A DNA stretch of 64,000 bases from JAFHCF01 sp048497495 (lineage in GTDB: Bacteria > Pseudomonadota > Alphaproteobacteria > Rhizobiales > Ancalomicrobiaceae): positions 20,518 to 84,517 of the forward strand of contig JAFHCF010000159.1 of assembly GCA_048497495.1 (NCBI GenBank), read 5' to 3'. Shown here piece after piece: positions 19,028 through 27,570 of the stretch. A program made the translations under genes and the position numbers. The notes below the pieces were generated by a model. It was not told where the DNA came from. It worked only from the letters and a program-made list of their open reading frames with translations, and did no database searches. How positions within the stretch are numbered: position 1 is the stretch's first letter; each line of letters begins with the position of its first letter.

Positions 19028-19696
19028 ATGGAGAGAATCGCCCCCCGGTTCGGCGGCCGCCCCTATGTGGTGGCGCAACTCGGGCTGTCCCTCGACGGAC
19101 GCATCGCCACCCGCAACGGCGATTCGCGCGGCATCGGCGGCTCTCCCTCGCTCGACCATCTCCATGCCCTGCGCGCCCACGTCGATGCCGTCCTGGTCGG
19201 CATCGGCACCGTGCTGGCCGACGATCCGCAGCTCAACGTGCGCCGCTGCGCCGGCCGCAGTCCCGTCCGCGTGATGCTCGACGCCCGCGGCACGCTGCCG
19301 GCCACGGCGCGCTGCCTCGACGGCCGCGACGGCGCCCGCCGGATCGTCTTTCGCGGCGCCGAGCAGGGCGGCCCGGCGCTGCCCGACGGGGTGGAGATCG
19401 TCACGCTGCCGGCGCCGGACGGGCGCTTCGACATGAGCCGGGTCATGGAGACGCTCTCCGCCATGGGCTTCGGCACCGTGCTCATCGAAGGCGGACCGGC
19501 GATCGTGTCGCGGGCCATCGACACCGGATTGGTGGACCGGCTTCATCTGATGGTCTCGCCGATCATCCTCGGATCCGGGCGCAACGGCCTCGACCTCGCG
19601 CCGATCGAGCGGATCTGTGACGCCCGCCGCCCCCCGACCAACGTCATTCCGCTCGGCGACGGCGACGTGCTGTTCGATTGCGACCTGACGGTTTGA
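19028..19696 (+). CDS. RibD C-terminal/dihydrofolate reductase-like reductase
   Basis: 222 aa, a stand-alone RibD_C domain (pyrimidine reductase/DHFR fold) without the deaminase half of RibD. It shows VVAQLGLSLDGRIAT near the N-terminus, GIGTVLADDPQLNVRRC, a dinucleotide site around FGTVLIEGGPAIVSRAI, and DRLHLMVSPIILGSG. Stand-alone versions reduce pyrimidine- or pterin-like substrates with NADPH. It lies 16 nt before the cytochrome b561 gene on the same strand and opposite the PTPS-glycosyltransferase-methyltransferase operon. I infer a shared small-molecule pathway; the true substrate is unknown. Confidence 0.8.
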   Translation: MERIAPRFGGRPYVVAQLGLSLDGRIATRNGDSRGIGGSPSLDHLHALRAHVDAVLVGIGTVLADDPQLNVRRCAGRSPVRVMLDARGTLPATARCLDGRDGARRIVFRGAEQGGPALPDGVEIVTLPAPDGRFDMSRVMETLSAMGFGTVLIEGGPAIVSRAIDTGLVDRLHLMVSPIILGSGRNGLDLAPIERICDARRPPTNVIPLGDGDVLFDCDLTV

Positions 19697-19712
19697 GAAG
19701 ATGGAGGTTCCC

Positions 19713-20255
19713 ATGGCAGAACGCCCCCTCGCCTATTCCGGCCTACAGAAGTTCGTCCATTGGCTCACCGCGCTCCTGGTCTTCGCCCTGCTCCCCGTCG
19801 GGTTCCTCATGGTCCGGCGCGGCGCGGCGACGAATTTCGACGAGATCACCGGCCAGCTCTACACCGCCCACAAGACCTTCGGCGCGATCGTCCTGCTGCT
19901 CGTGCTGTTGCGCGTGGCCCTGCGCCTCATCCACGGCACGCCGGCCCCCGAGGCGAGCCTCAACCGTCTCCAGGTGATCGCGGCGGAAGCCGTCCACGGC
20001 TTGCTCTATCTGGCGCTGCTCGCCGTGCCGATCCTCGGCTGGCTCGGCGCCTCGGCCTTCGGCGCGCGCGACCTCCTCGGCGGCTTCTCGCTCCCCGAGA
20101 TCCTCGCCAAGAACGAGGGCCTCGCCAAGATGCTCCTCGCCTATCACGGCTATGTCGCCTTCGGCCTCGCCGCGCTGCTGGCGGCCCACATCGGCGCGGC
20201 TCTGATGCACCGTTTCGTCCTGAAGGACGGCGTGATGCGCCGCATGCTGCCCTAA
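19713..20255 (+). CDS. Cytochrome b561 family protein
   Basis: 180-aa integral membrane b-type cytochrome with four predicted helices. Haem-ligating His candidates are in LQKFVHWLTALLVFALLPVG, YTAHKTFGAIVLLLVLLRVALR, EAVHGLLYLALLAVPILGWLG and AYHGYVAFGLAALLAAHIGAALMH. Members shuttle electrons between quinone and periplasmic acceptors. GGAGG lies 5 nt before the ATG at 19713, so the in-frame ATG at 19701, which overlaps that site, is rejected. The 3' end overlaps the convergent methyltransferase by 4 nt. Confidence 0.9.
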   Translation: MAERPLAYSGLQKFVHWLTALLVFALLPVGFLMVRRGAATNFDEITGQLYTAHKTFGAIVLLLVLLRVALRLIHGTPAPEASLNRLQVIAAEAVHGLLYLALLAVPILGWLGASAFGARDLLGGFSLPEILAKNEGLAKMLLAYHGYVAFGLAALLAAHIGAALMHRFVLKDGVMRRMLP

Positions 20256-21109
20256 CCGGCGGACATCGCGAGGATGTCCGTGTGCCCGACGACGATGCGG
20301 GCGCCGGACCGCCCGCACGCCGCGCGTCGGAACTCGAGCCAGTCGTCGAGGCCGGCGGCTGGCACGCGCCCGGTCTCGCCGACCGCCGCCGCCATGCCGG
20401 CGAGAAGCTCCCGCGCCAGGGTCTCCTGCGCCGGGCCGAGCACCCACGGGCTGTCGCCCCGTTCCACGACATATCCCGCCGCGCCGAACCCTTCGGCCAG
20501 CACATCCGCCGCCGCCGGTCCGGCGGCGGTGCCGAAGCCCTTGTCGCGCTTCATGTGCGCGGCGAAGGCGGCGATCACGGCATCGTCGAGCGGGTGCGGC
20601 GGGACGAAGCCGTCGCGGCCATCGTAGGTCAGCACCCCGAGGAACGCCGCGCCGCGTGCGACGACCGCCTCGACCAGCCGCCCGATCCACGCCGCCGAGG
20701 TGAGATCGAACAGCGCCGAGGCGGTGACGAGGTCGCAATCCGCCAAGAGGTCGCCGTCGACGCCACGGGCGAGATCGCGCCGGTCGAAGGAGACGAGGAT
20801 CTCCGCGCCGCCCTTGTCGAGCCACAGCGTCTCGCCCTCCGCCCGCGCCGCGTCGGCCCACTCGGCGAGCCGGCGCGCCGCCGCCTCGAGCAACGCCGGA
20901 TCGTCGTCGACGAGCCGCCAGGATTGCCGGGGTCCGAGATGGGGCGCGGTGGCGCGCAGATTGGAGCCGGTCCCCGAGCCGAGGTCGACGACCCGCGGGA
21001 CCCGGCCGTGCCCCAGATGACGCGTCAGTCGTTCCGCGAGGCCGGCGGCGCGGGCGCGGTGGTCCGCCGGTTCGCGCAAGCCCAGCCAATCCGCTGAAAA
21101 CCCGCTCAC
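20252..21109 (-). CDS. Class I SAM-dependent methyltransferase
   Basis: 285 aa with a Rossmann methyltransferase fold. It has motif I VVDLGSGTGSNLRA, the acidic loop WRLVDDDPALLEAA, and motif IV-like LLADCDLVTASALFDLTS. The C-terminal 120 residues do not match a named family. It is the last gene of a minus-strand operon: dehydrogenase, PTPS-like protein, GT4 glycosyltransferase, methyltransferase. Its ATG overlaps the glycosyltransferase stop by 4 nt. The target molecule is unknown; methylation of the glycosylated product of the same operon is the natural inference. Confidence 0.85.
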   Translation of the reverse strand: MSGFSADWLGLREPADHRARAAGLAERLTRHLGHGRVPRVVDLGSGTGSNLRATAPHLGPRQSWRLVDDDPALLEAAARRLAEWADAARAEGETLWLDKGGAEILVSFDRRDLARGVDGDLLADCDLVTASALFDLTSAAWIGRLVEAVVARGAAFLGVLTYDGRDGFVPPHPLDDAVIAAFAAHMKRDKGFGTAAGPAAADVLAEGFGAAGYVVERGDSPWVLGPAQETLARELLAGMAAAVGETGRVPAAGLDDWLEFRRAACGRSGARIVVGHTDILAMSAG

Positions 21110-22161
21110 GCCACGCCCTCCGATTGCGCCCGCAGACAGTCGGCGACGATCCGCGCGGTATCCTCCCAGCGCGGCAGGGCCTCGCCGGCGGCGAGGGCGG
21201 CGGCGGCGAGGGCGCGGCGCAGGGCCTCGTCCTCGATCGCCAGGTCGAGGGCGGCACGCAGCCCCTCGAGGTCGCCGGGCGCCACCTTGAGCCGCGCCCC
21301 TTCCGGCACCGTGTCGGCGGCGGCGCCTCCGGTGGTGGCGACGATCGGCAGGCCGCGCCGCAGGGCCTCGGCGAGCACCATGCCGTAGCCCTCGTAATGC
21401 GACGCCGAGACGAAGAGATCGGTCCGCCGGTAGAGATCGTCGAGGGTGTCGTCGCCGACCGCCCCGAGGAACCGCACCCGCTCACCGAGGCCGGCGGCGG
21501 CGATCTGCGCCTCGAGCGCCCGGCCGTGAGCCGGCGCGCGGTCGGCCCCGACGATCGACAGTCGCCAGTGGCGCGAGGCGAGCCCCGCCAAAGCGGCGAT
21601 CAAGAGGTCGTAGCCCTTGCGCGGCACGACCGAGCCGACCGCCAGCAGCTCGAGCCGTGGCCCGCCCGATCCCGTCGCGCGGGGTTTCGGTGCCGTGCCG
21701 GGCACCGCCACGGTGATGCGTTCGGCCGGCACCGCGTAGTCGCGGGAGAGGAGACGTCCGGTCGCCGGCGACGTGACGATCACCGCCCCGGCCAGCGCCA
21801 GGGCCGCCGTCTCCGACGCCCGCAAGGCTTCCGCCCGCGCCGGGGAGATCCCGGTCTCGAGTGCCAGCGGATGGTGGCACAGGGCGACCACGGGGCGACT
21901 GAAGCGCCGCACCAGGTCGACCGGCATGGCGCCGTAGGCGAGCCCGTCGACGAGCAGCGGGCACCCTTCGGGAAGCCCCTCGACCAGCGCCGCGCAGGTC
22001 TCGAGATCCGCCACGGAAGGGTCCGGGAAGGAGCCCGGCAGCCTCACCGGGATCGGCCGCAGACCGAAGGTCGGCAACAGCGCCGCGACCGCGCGGTCAT
22101 AGGCATAGCCGCCGGTGGGCAGATCCGGATCGCCGGGAATGAGGAACGCGACCTCGCGCAT
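21106..22161 (-). CDS. GT4-type glycosyltransferase
   Basis: 351 aa, GT-B fold. The N-terminal half begins VAFLIPGDPDLPTGGYAYD, with the Gly-rich acceptor-side loop. The C-terminal donor half has LLAVGSVVPRKGYDLLIAAL and the EX7E-type region SHYEGYGMVLAEALRRGLPIV, the hallmark of GT4 enzymes. It overlaps the PTPS-like gene by one base (TGATG) and the methyltransferase by four. In this context it probably glycosylates a pteridine- or related heterocyclic product rather than a polysaccharide, but this is inference. Confidence 0.87.
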   Translation of the reverse strand: MREVAFLIPGDPDLPTGGYAYDRAVAALLPTFGLRPIPVRLPGSFPDPSVADLETCAALVEGLPEGCPLLVDGLAYGAMPVDLVRRFSRPVVALCHHPLALETGISPARAEALRASETAALALAGAVIVTSPATGRLLSRDYAVPAERITVAVPGTAPKPRATGSGGPRLELLAVGSVVPRKGYDLLIAALAGLASRHWRLSIVGADRAPAHGRALEAQIAAAGLGERVRFLGAVGDDTLDDLYRRTDLFVSASHYEGYGMVLAEALRRGLPIVATTGGAAADTVPEGARLKVAPGDLEGLRAALDLAIEDEALRRALAAAALAAGEALPRWEDTARIVADCLRAQSEGVA

Positions 22162-22562
22162 CAGCCGACCGGCCCCTCGAAGGCGGCGCGCGCGAGGTCG
22201 GTCTCGTGCAGCGTGACGCGGATGCGGGCGAGGCTCTCGCCGTCGGGCCCGAGCGCGCCGGCCCGGATCGCCGCCACGATCTCGGTGAAGACGTGGTGGG
22301 CGAGGAATTCCGTGGTGGTGAGTTGCCCCTCGAACGCCGGGACGGCGTCGAGATTGCGGTAGCGCAGCGGATCGAGCACCGCCTTCAACACGTCGAGCGC
22401 CCGACCGATGTCGACGACGACGTTCTTCGGCCCGAGCGTCTCGCGGAAGAAGGCGACGTCGACCACGAAGGTCGCGCCGTGCAGGCCCTGGGCCGGCCCG
22501 AAGAACGGGTCCGGTAGGGCATGGGCGATCATGATGCGGTCACGCACTTCGACGGAAAACAT
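22161..22562 (-). CDS. Degenerate 6-pyruvoyl-tetrahydropterin synthase/QueD-like protein
   Basis: 133-aa T-fold protein of the PTPS/QueD superfamily. Retained features are the first His (His14 in AHAL), His28 in LHGATF, Asp51 (VVVDIGRAL), TTTE (82-85) and the substrate-anchoring Glu120 (LHETDLA). Lost features are the second His of the canonical HGH zinc motif (Ala30 here), the catalytic Cys normally a few residues before it, and the His of the LDH motif (LDP at 63-65). It begins two bases after the dehydrogenase stop. The altered site suggests a different reaction or a binding role. This class often sits next to dehydrogenase, GT and methyltransferase genes in alphaproteobacteria. Confidence 0.82.
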   Translation of the reverse strand: MFSVEVRDRIMIAHALPDPFFGPAQGLHGATFVVDVAFFRETLGPKNVVVDIGRALDVLKAVLDPLRYRNLDAVPAFEGQLTTTEFLAHHVFTEIVAAIRAGALGPDGESLARIRVTLHETDLARAAFEGPVG

Positions 22563-22564
22563 GC

Positions 22565-23581
22565 TCACTCCTCGTAATTCACCAGTGTCGCGACGCCCGG
22601 CGCCCCCGGCGCCAACAGGCGTGGGATCGCCTCGGCGAGATCGTCGAAGGCGACGGTCTCCGTGATCAGCCGGTCCAGCCGCTCGTCCGCGCTCAATCGC
22701 AATGCTGCGGCGAGACGGGACGCATGGGTCCAGCCGCGCGCCGCATGCCCCGGCGAGACCCGCCCGACCTGCGACGAGACGAGGCTGAGGCGCTCGCCAT
22801 GGAAGGCGCCGCCGAGCTGCGCCGCCACCTCGCCCGCGCCGTACCAACTGAGTTCGATCACTTTGGCCTCCGGCCCGGCCGCGCCGAGCGCGGTGGCGAG
22901 CCCGGCCGCCGTCGCGCTCGTGTGGAAGACCACGTCCGCCCCGCCGGGCACCGCCTCCGGCGTCGCGAAATCCGCCCCGCCGAGCGACGCCTCCGGCGTC
23001 GCGAAATCCGCCCCGAAGCCGGCGGCGAGCGCGGCCCGCGCCGGATCGACGTCGACCAGCGTGACCCGCGCGCCGGGCAGGCCGGCGCAGAGCGCCGTGA
23101 CCAGCAGCCCGACGAGCCCGCCGCCGACCACCACCACCCGGTCCGCGACGCTCACGCCCGAATCCCAGACGGCATTGAGCGCCGTCTCCATGTTGGCGGC
23201 GAGCGCCGCGCGCCGCGCCGGCACACCGTCCGGCACCGGCGTGAGCCGGTCGAGGGCCGCGACGAAGCGCTCCTGGTGGGGATGCAGCACGAAGACCCGC
23301 CGGCCGCGCCACGCCGCCGGCCCGTCCTCGACGATCCCCACCGCGCAGTAGCCGTATTTGACCGGAAACGGGAAATCGCCCTCCTGCATCGGACAGCGCA
23401 TCCGCCGCTGCTCCGCCGCCGGCACCCCGCCCCGCGCGACGAGCCTCTCGGTGCCGCGCGAGATCGCCGAGATCTCGGTGCGCACCAGCGCCTCGTCGCG
23501 GCCGGGCGCGCCCAGCGTCAGGGCGCGCAACTCGGCCCGCATCGGAGCGACGTAGTAGAGGGCCCGCGTGGTGGTGGTCAT
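22565..23581 (-). CDS. MDR-type dehydrogenase without catalytic zinc cysteine
   Basis: 338-aa medium-chain dehydrogenase/reductase. The N-terminal region has RTEISAISRGTERLVARGGVP where zinc enzymes have a CGICGSD-like motif, so the catalytic zinc ligand Cys is absent and the pattern resembles BchC-like members. The Rossmann motif is RVVVVGGGLVGLLVTALC. Residues around GADFATPEA contain an exact 12-residue duplication from a 36-bp tandem repeat. The ATG at 23581 gives MTTTTRALYYVAPM; upstream open sequence is not conserved in character. It is the first gene of the PTPS-GT-methyltransferase operon and probably oxidises or reduces a hydroxyl or keto group in that pathway. Confidence 0.82.
   Translation of the reverse strand: MTTTTRALYYVAPMRAELRALTLGAPGRDEALVRTEISAISRGTERLVARGGVPAAEQRRMRCPMQEGDFPFPVKYGYCAVGIVEDGPAAWRGRRVFVLHPHQERFVAALDRLTPVPDGVPARRAALAANMETALNAVWDSGVSVADRVVVVGGGLVGLLVTALCAGLPGARVTLVDVDPARAALAAGFGADFATPEASLGGADFATPEAVPGGADVVFHTSATAAGLATALGAAGPEAKVIELSWYGAGEVAAQLGGAFHGERLSLVSSQVGRVSPGHAARGWTHASRLAAALRLSADERLDRLITETVAFDDLAEAIPRLLAPGAPGVATLVNYEE
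22953..23014. repeat. 36-bp tandem duplication inside the dehydrogenase gene
   Basis: A 26-bp identical block is at 22953-22978 and again at 22989-23014, a period of exactly 36 bp. It encodes GADFATPEA twice (GADFATPEASLG, then GADFATPEAVPG). The duplication keeps the frame. Confidence 0.9.
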
Positions 23582-23796
23582 CCGGTTCGCTTCGCTTCTC
23601 TTCACCACCGACCGCGTTCGGAGCGATCCGGGTTTCGATCCTGTCGGGTCGACTTCGCTCCCACGGCAGCCGGAGCGAATTCTTTTCGAGTCGGCTGATT
23701 CAGTCCGCTCGGAACATGTTCTAGGGTTGCCCGTCATGCGCCGGATTCGCAAGACGGCCGCGACGAGTTCCCGCAACAGACGATGGTGACGCGCCC

Positions 23797-25593
23797 ATGC
23801 CCTCGGACGACGTGACGCCCCTCGACCGCGCCTCGTCGAGGACCGCGTCGACCCCGACCGGCACCCGGAGCACGGCGGTGCTGGCGCGACGCCGCGTCCT
23901 CGTGGCGGGGCTGAACGGCGCGCTGTACCTCGCCTTCGCCCTCTGGGCGGCCTCCATCCTGGGGGCGGGCGGCTGGACGGTGATCGATGTCCTCCTCCTC
24001 GTCTCCTTCCTCGGCATGCTGCCCTGGACGGTGCTGGGCGTCTGGAACGCGGTGATCGGCCTCTATCTGCTCCACGGCGTGAAGGACCATCTGCGCGAGG
24101 TCGCGCCCTTCGCCGCGCTCGACGAGCCCGAGGGCCCGATCGCGCTGAAGACCGCCATCGTCATGACGGTGCGCAACGAGGACCCGGCCCGCACCCTCGG
24201 ACGCCTGAAGCTCATCGAGGCCGAACTCGCGGCGAGCGGGTATGGCGCCGCCTTCGCCTATTTCCTGCTCTCCGACACCGACCGGGACGACGTGGCGGCG
24301 CAGGAAGAGGCCGCCGTCGCGCGCTGGACCCGGGAGGTCGGCGACCGCGCCACCATCGTCTATCGCCGTCGCGACGACCGCACCGGCTTCAAGGCCGGAA
24401 ACCTCCGCGACTTCCTCGTACGGTGGGGCGACGACCACGACCTGATGCTGCCGCTCGACGCCGACAGCCTGATGGACGCCGCGACGATCCTGCGGGCCGT
24501 GCGCCGCATGCAGGCCCATCCGAGGATCGGCATCCTCCAGACCCTGGTGGTCGGCCTGCCGTCGCGCAGCGCCTTCGCCCGGATCTTCCAATTCGGCATG
24601 CGCCAGGGCATGCGCACCTATATCAACGGCCAGGCCTGGTGGACCGGCGACTGCGGTCAGTTCTGGGGCCACAACGCGCTGGCGCGCATCGCGCCCTTCC
24701 GTGACGCCTGCCAGGTGCCGGTGCTGCCCGGCTCGCCCCCCTTCGGCGGGCAGATCCTCAGCCACGACCAGATCGAGGCGGCGCTGATGCGCCGCGCCGG
24801 CTTCGAGGTCTTGATCGTGCCGGAGGAATGCGGCTCCTGGGAGGAGAACCCACCGACGCTGCTCGACTACATGGCCCGCAACACCCGCTGGTGCCAAGGC
24901 AACCTGCAATACGTCAAGCTACTGGGCACCCCGGGGCTCCTGCCGGTGTCGCGCTTTCAGCTGATCTGGGCGATCGCGATGTTCGTGTCGATCCCCGGCA
25001 CCACCGCGATGCTGCCGCTCGCCGCCCTCAAGCCCTTCGACGGCGAAGGCCTCGCCGGCTTTCCGGTCGCATCGGCGCTGGCGCTCCACTTGACCTTTCT
25101 CGCCCTCGGGCAGATGCCGAAACTCTGCGGCCTCGCCGACATCTTCCTGACCGAGGGGGGGGCGGCGAGCTATGGCGGCGCCGGCCGCGTGCTCATCGCC
25201 GGCCTGCTCGAGATGGTGCATTCCTGGTTTCTCGGCGCCGCGGATTCCTTCCGCATCACGATCTTCATCATCGGCCTCGTCTTCGGCCGGTCGATCGGAT
25301 GGGGCGGGCAGGCTCGCGACGCCCATGGCGTCACCTGGGGAAACGCCGTCGCCGCCCTCTGGCCGCAGACGCTCTTCGGCGTCGTCGTCCTCGCCACGAT
25401 GGCGGCGACCTCGCCCGCCTTCGCGGCCTGGTCGCTGCCGCTGACGCTGGGCTACGTCGTCGCCGTCCCCTTCTGCGTCCTCACCGCCGACCCCGCCGTC
25501 GGCGAGGCGCTGCGAATCCGCCGGCTCTTCGCCGTGCCCGAGGAGTTCGACACGCCGGCGATCGTCGCCGAACTCCAGGAAGGGCAGGACTGA
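23797..25593 (+). CDS. opgH: Glucans biosynthesis glucosyltransferase OpgH/MdoH
   Basis: 598-aa inner-membrane GT2 family enzyme for osmoregulated periplasmic glucans. After two N-terminal helices (about 35-85) comes the catalytic domain with KTAIVMTVRNEDPARTLGRL, the UDP-binding DTDRDD, DADSLMD, GHNALARIAPF and the processivity motif NTRWCQGNLQY (QxxRW-like). Several C-terminal helices follow. It is shorter than the 850-aa E. coli MdoH, as is common in alphaproteobacteria. No opgG is adjacent. Its start lies 215 nt from the divergent dehydrogenase operon. Confidence 0.88.
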   Translation: MPSDDVTPLDRASSRTASTPTGTRSTAVLARRRVLVAGLNGALYLAFALWAASILGAGGWTVIDVLLLVSFLGMLPWTVLGVWNAVIGLYLLHGVKDHLREVAPFAALDEPEGPIALKTAIVMTVRNEDPARTLGRLKLIEAELAASGYGAAFAYFLLSDTDRDDVAAQEEAAVARWTREVGDRATIVYRRRDDRTGFKAGNLRDFLVRWGDDHDLMLPLDADSLMDAATILRAVRRMQAHPRIGILQTLVVGLPSRSAFARIFQFGMRQGMRTYINGQAWWTGDCGQFWGHNALARIAPFRDACQVPVLPGSPPFGGQILSHDQIEAALMRRAGFEVLIVPEECGSWEENPPTLLDYMARNTRWCQGNLQYVKLLGTPGLLPVSRFQLIWAIAMFVSIPGTTAMLPLAALKPFDGEGLAGFPVASALALHLTFLALGQMPKLCGLADIFLTEGGAASYGGAGRVLIAGLLEMVHSWFLGAADSFRITIFIIGLVFGRSIGWGGQARDAHGVTWGNAVAALWPQTLFGVVVLATMAATSPAFAAWSLPLTLGYVVAVPFCVLTADPAVGEALRIRRLFAVPEEFDTPAIVAELQEGQD

Positions 25594-25625
25594 ACCCCGG
25601 TTCGTCCTTTCGCGAGAGGCCTCCG

Positions 25626-26903
25626 TCACATCACCAGATTGGGAAGCCAGAGAACCAGCCCCGGGGACAGGGCCAGGATCAGCACCACCGCGCAGATCGC
25701 CGCGATGAAGGGGATCGATTCCATCACGTATTCCTCGATCGGCGTATCGAGGATCGAGCACACCGTGTACATCGCCACGCCGACCGGCGGCGTCATCGAG
25801 CCGAGGGTGACGATCGTCATCATCAGGATGCCGAAATGTACCGGATCGACGCCGAGCTTGGTGACGATCGGCACGAAGATCGGGGTGAGCAGCAACACCA
25901 GCACCGTGCTCTCGACGAAGAAGCCGGCGACCAGCAGGAAGAACAGGACCATGCCCACGACGATCAGCGGATTGGAGGTGAGACCGAGCATCCACTCGGC
26001 CACCACCTGCGGCGCCTGCTCGAAGATCAGGGCGTAGCCGACCATGCCGGACATCAGGATGATCAGCATGATCACGCCGAGATCGAGCACGCCCTCGCCG
26101 AGCGCCTCGAGTGCCTTCTCGAAGGTCAGTTCCTTGTGCAGGAACACGCCGACGACGACCGCGTAGACCACCGCGAAGGCGCCGATCTCCGACGGCGTGA
26201 AGATGCCGCCGCGAATGCCGACCAGAAGCGCGAGCGGGAACAGCAGCGCCCATTTGGCATCGACCACGGCGCGCCAGATCTCCGCCCCCGTCGGCTTGGT
26301 GGCGCGCGCCTCGCGATAACCGCGCTTGCGGGCGACGACATAGACGACGCCCATCAGCGCCGCCATCATCATCAGGCCGGGGATGACGCCGGCGAGGAAC
26401 AGCCGCCCGATCGAGACGTTGCCGACGAAGCCGTAGAGGATCAGGCCGAGGCTCGGCGGAATGGTCGCGGTGATGAGCGAGCCGACCGCGATCGAGGCGC
26501 AGGTGAAGCCCTTGGAATAGCCGCTCCTGATCATGTTCGGCCCGAGGATGCGCGCCTCCATCGCCGCGTCGGCCACCGCCGACCCGGAGACGCCGCCCAT
26601 CAGGGTCGAGAGCAGGATGCAGACCTGGGCGAGACCGCCCGACATCCACGACACCAGCACGTTGGAACAGTTGATCAGCCGCGAGGTGATGCCGGTCTTG
26701 TTCATCATGTGGCCGGCCAGCACGAAGAACGGCACCGCCAGGAGCGGGAAGCTCTGCGACGCGGTGGCGATCTGCTGCACGCCGATCGACAGCGGAATCG
26801 TGCCGCTGAGCACGAAGAAGGAGAAGCCCGACAGGCCGATGGCGAAGGCGACGGGCATTCCGAGGAACATCAGGACGAAGAACAGGCCCCACAGCATCAA
26901 CAT
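25626..26903 (-). CDS. dctM: TRAP transporter large permease DctM
   Basis: 425-aa, about 12-helix permease of a tripartite ATP-independent periplasmic transporter. It begins MLMLWGLFFVLMFLGMPVAF and has the family segments VLAGHMMNKTGI, LMGGVSGSAVADAAM, PSEIGAFAVVYAVVV and MTPPVGVAMYTVCSI. It is encoded 6 nt after dctQ. It couples inward sodium flux to uptake of an organic acid-type ligand; the ligand cannot be read from the sequence. Confidence 0.94.
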   Translation of the reverse strand: MLMLWGLFFVLMFLGMPVAFAIGLSGFSFFVLSGTIPLSIGVQQIATASQSFPLLAVPFFVLAGHMMNKTGITSRLINCSNVLVSWMSGGLAQVCILLSTLMGGVSGSAVADAAMEARILGPNMIRSGYSKGFTCASIAVGSLITATIPPSLGLILYGFVGNVSIGRLFLAGVIPGLMMMAALMGVVYVVARKRGYREARATKPTGAEIWRAVVDAKWALLFPLALLVGIRGGIFTPSEIGAFAVVYAVVVGVFLHKELTFEKALEALGEGVLDLGVIMLIILMSGMVGYALIFEQAPQVVAEWMLGLTSNPLIVVGMVLFFLLVAGFFVESTVLVLLLTPIFVPIVTKLGVDPVHFGILMMTIVTLGSMTPPVGVAMYTVCSILDTPIEEYVMESIPFIAAICAVVLILALSPGLVLWLPNLVM

Positions 26904-26909
26904 CGGCGT

Positions 26910-27416
26910 TCACCCCAATTGGCTGTCGGTGCGGTCCGCCGCCCGTTCCGCGTAGAAGACGAGGCCGCGTCCGCGCCAGGCGCCGACGATGTGACCGACG
27001 AGGGTGATCGCCAGCATCGCCGCGCCGATCGGCACGGCGGCGGTGACCCAGGCGTAGGAGATGCCGCTGTCGCCGTAGACCCGCTGCCAGTTGAGCAGGG
27101 TCAGCCGTCCGCCGGAGATCATCAGGGCGACCAGGAAGGCGAGCGCCAGAAGGCCGAGCGCCAGGTCGATCCAATGGCGCAGGAAGAGTGGCAGCCGGCG
27201 CACGAAGAGATCGACGCCGATGTGGGTCTTCAACCGCAGCGCCCGATTGGCGCCGAGGAAGCAGACCCAGATGAAGAGCAGTTGCGCGACGTCGACCGAC
27301 CAGATCAACGGATAGCCGAAGGACCGACCGACCGCGGCGACGAAGACCAGGACGACGATCACCGCCAGCAGGAATTTGGCGGCATGGAGTTCGAGACGAG
27401 CGATGTGTTGGGACAT
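26910..27416 (-). CDS. dctQ: TRAP transporter small permease DctQ
   Basis: 168 aa with four predicted helices, including AAKFLLAVIVVLVFVAAVGR and WSVDVAQLLFIWVCFLGANRAL, the latter containing the conserved E/D-LLF.WV.FLG motif of DctQ, and KTHIGVDLFVRRLP. It lies between dctP and dctM, whose products complete the transporter. Confidence 0.92.
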   Translation of the reverse strand: MSQHIARLELHAAKFLLAVIVVLVFVAAVGRSFGYPLIWSVDVAQLLFIWVCFLGANRALRLKTHIGVDLFVRRLPLFLRHWIDLALGLLALAFLVALMISGGRLTLLNWQRVYGDSGISYAWVTAAVPIGAAMLAITLVGHIVGAWRGRGLVFYAERAADRTDSQLG

Positions 27417-27570
27417 GACGACACCACGCGGGCTGTGAGGGCCTCGGGGCCGACGTCGCGAGGCCCGAGGGACGCCCTCGGCGGCGACGTCGAAGGAGCG
27501 TGAGCCGGCCGCTCGCGCCGATCGATTCTCGATCCGACGGGAGCGGCCTGCGACACGGGCCGCGGGTGGA

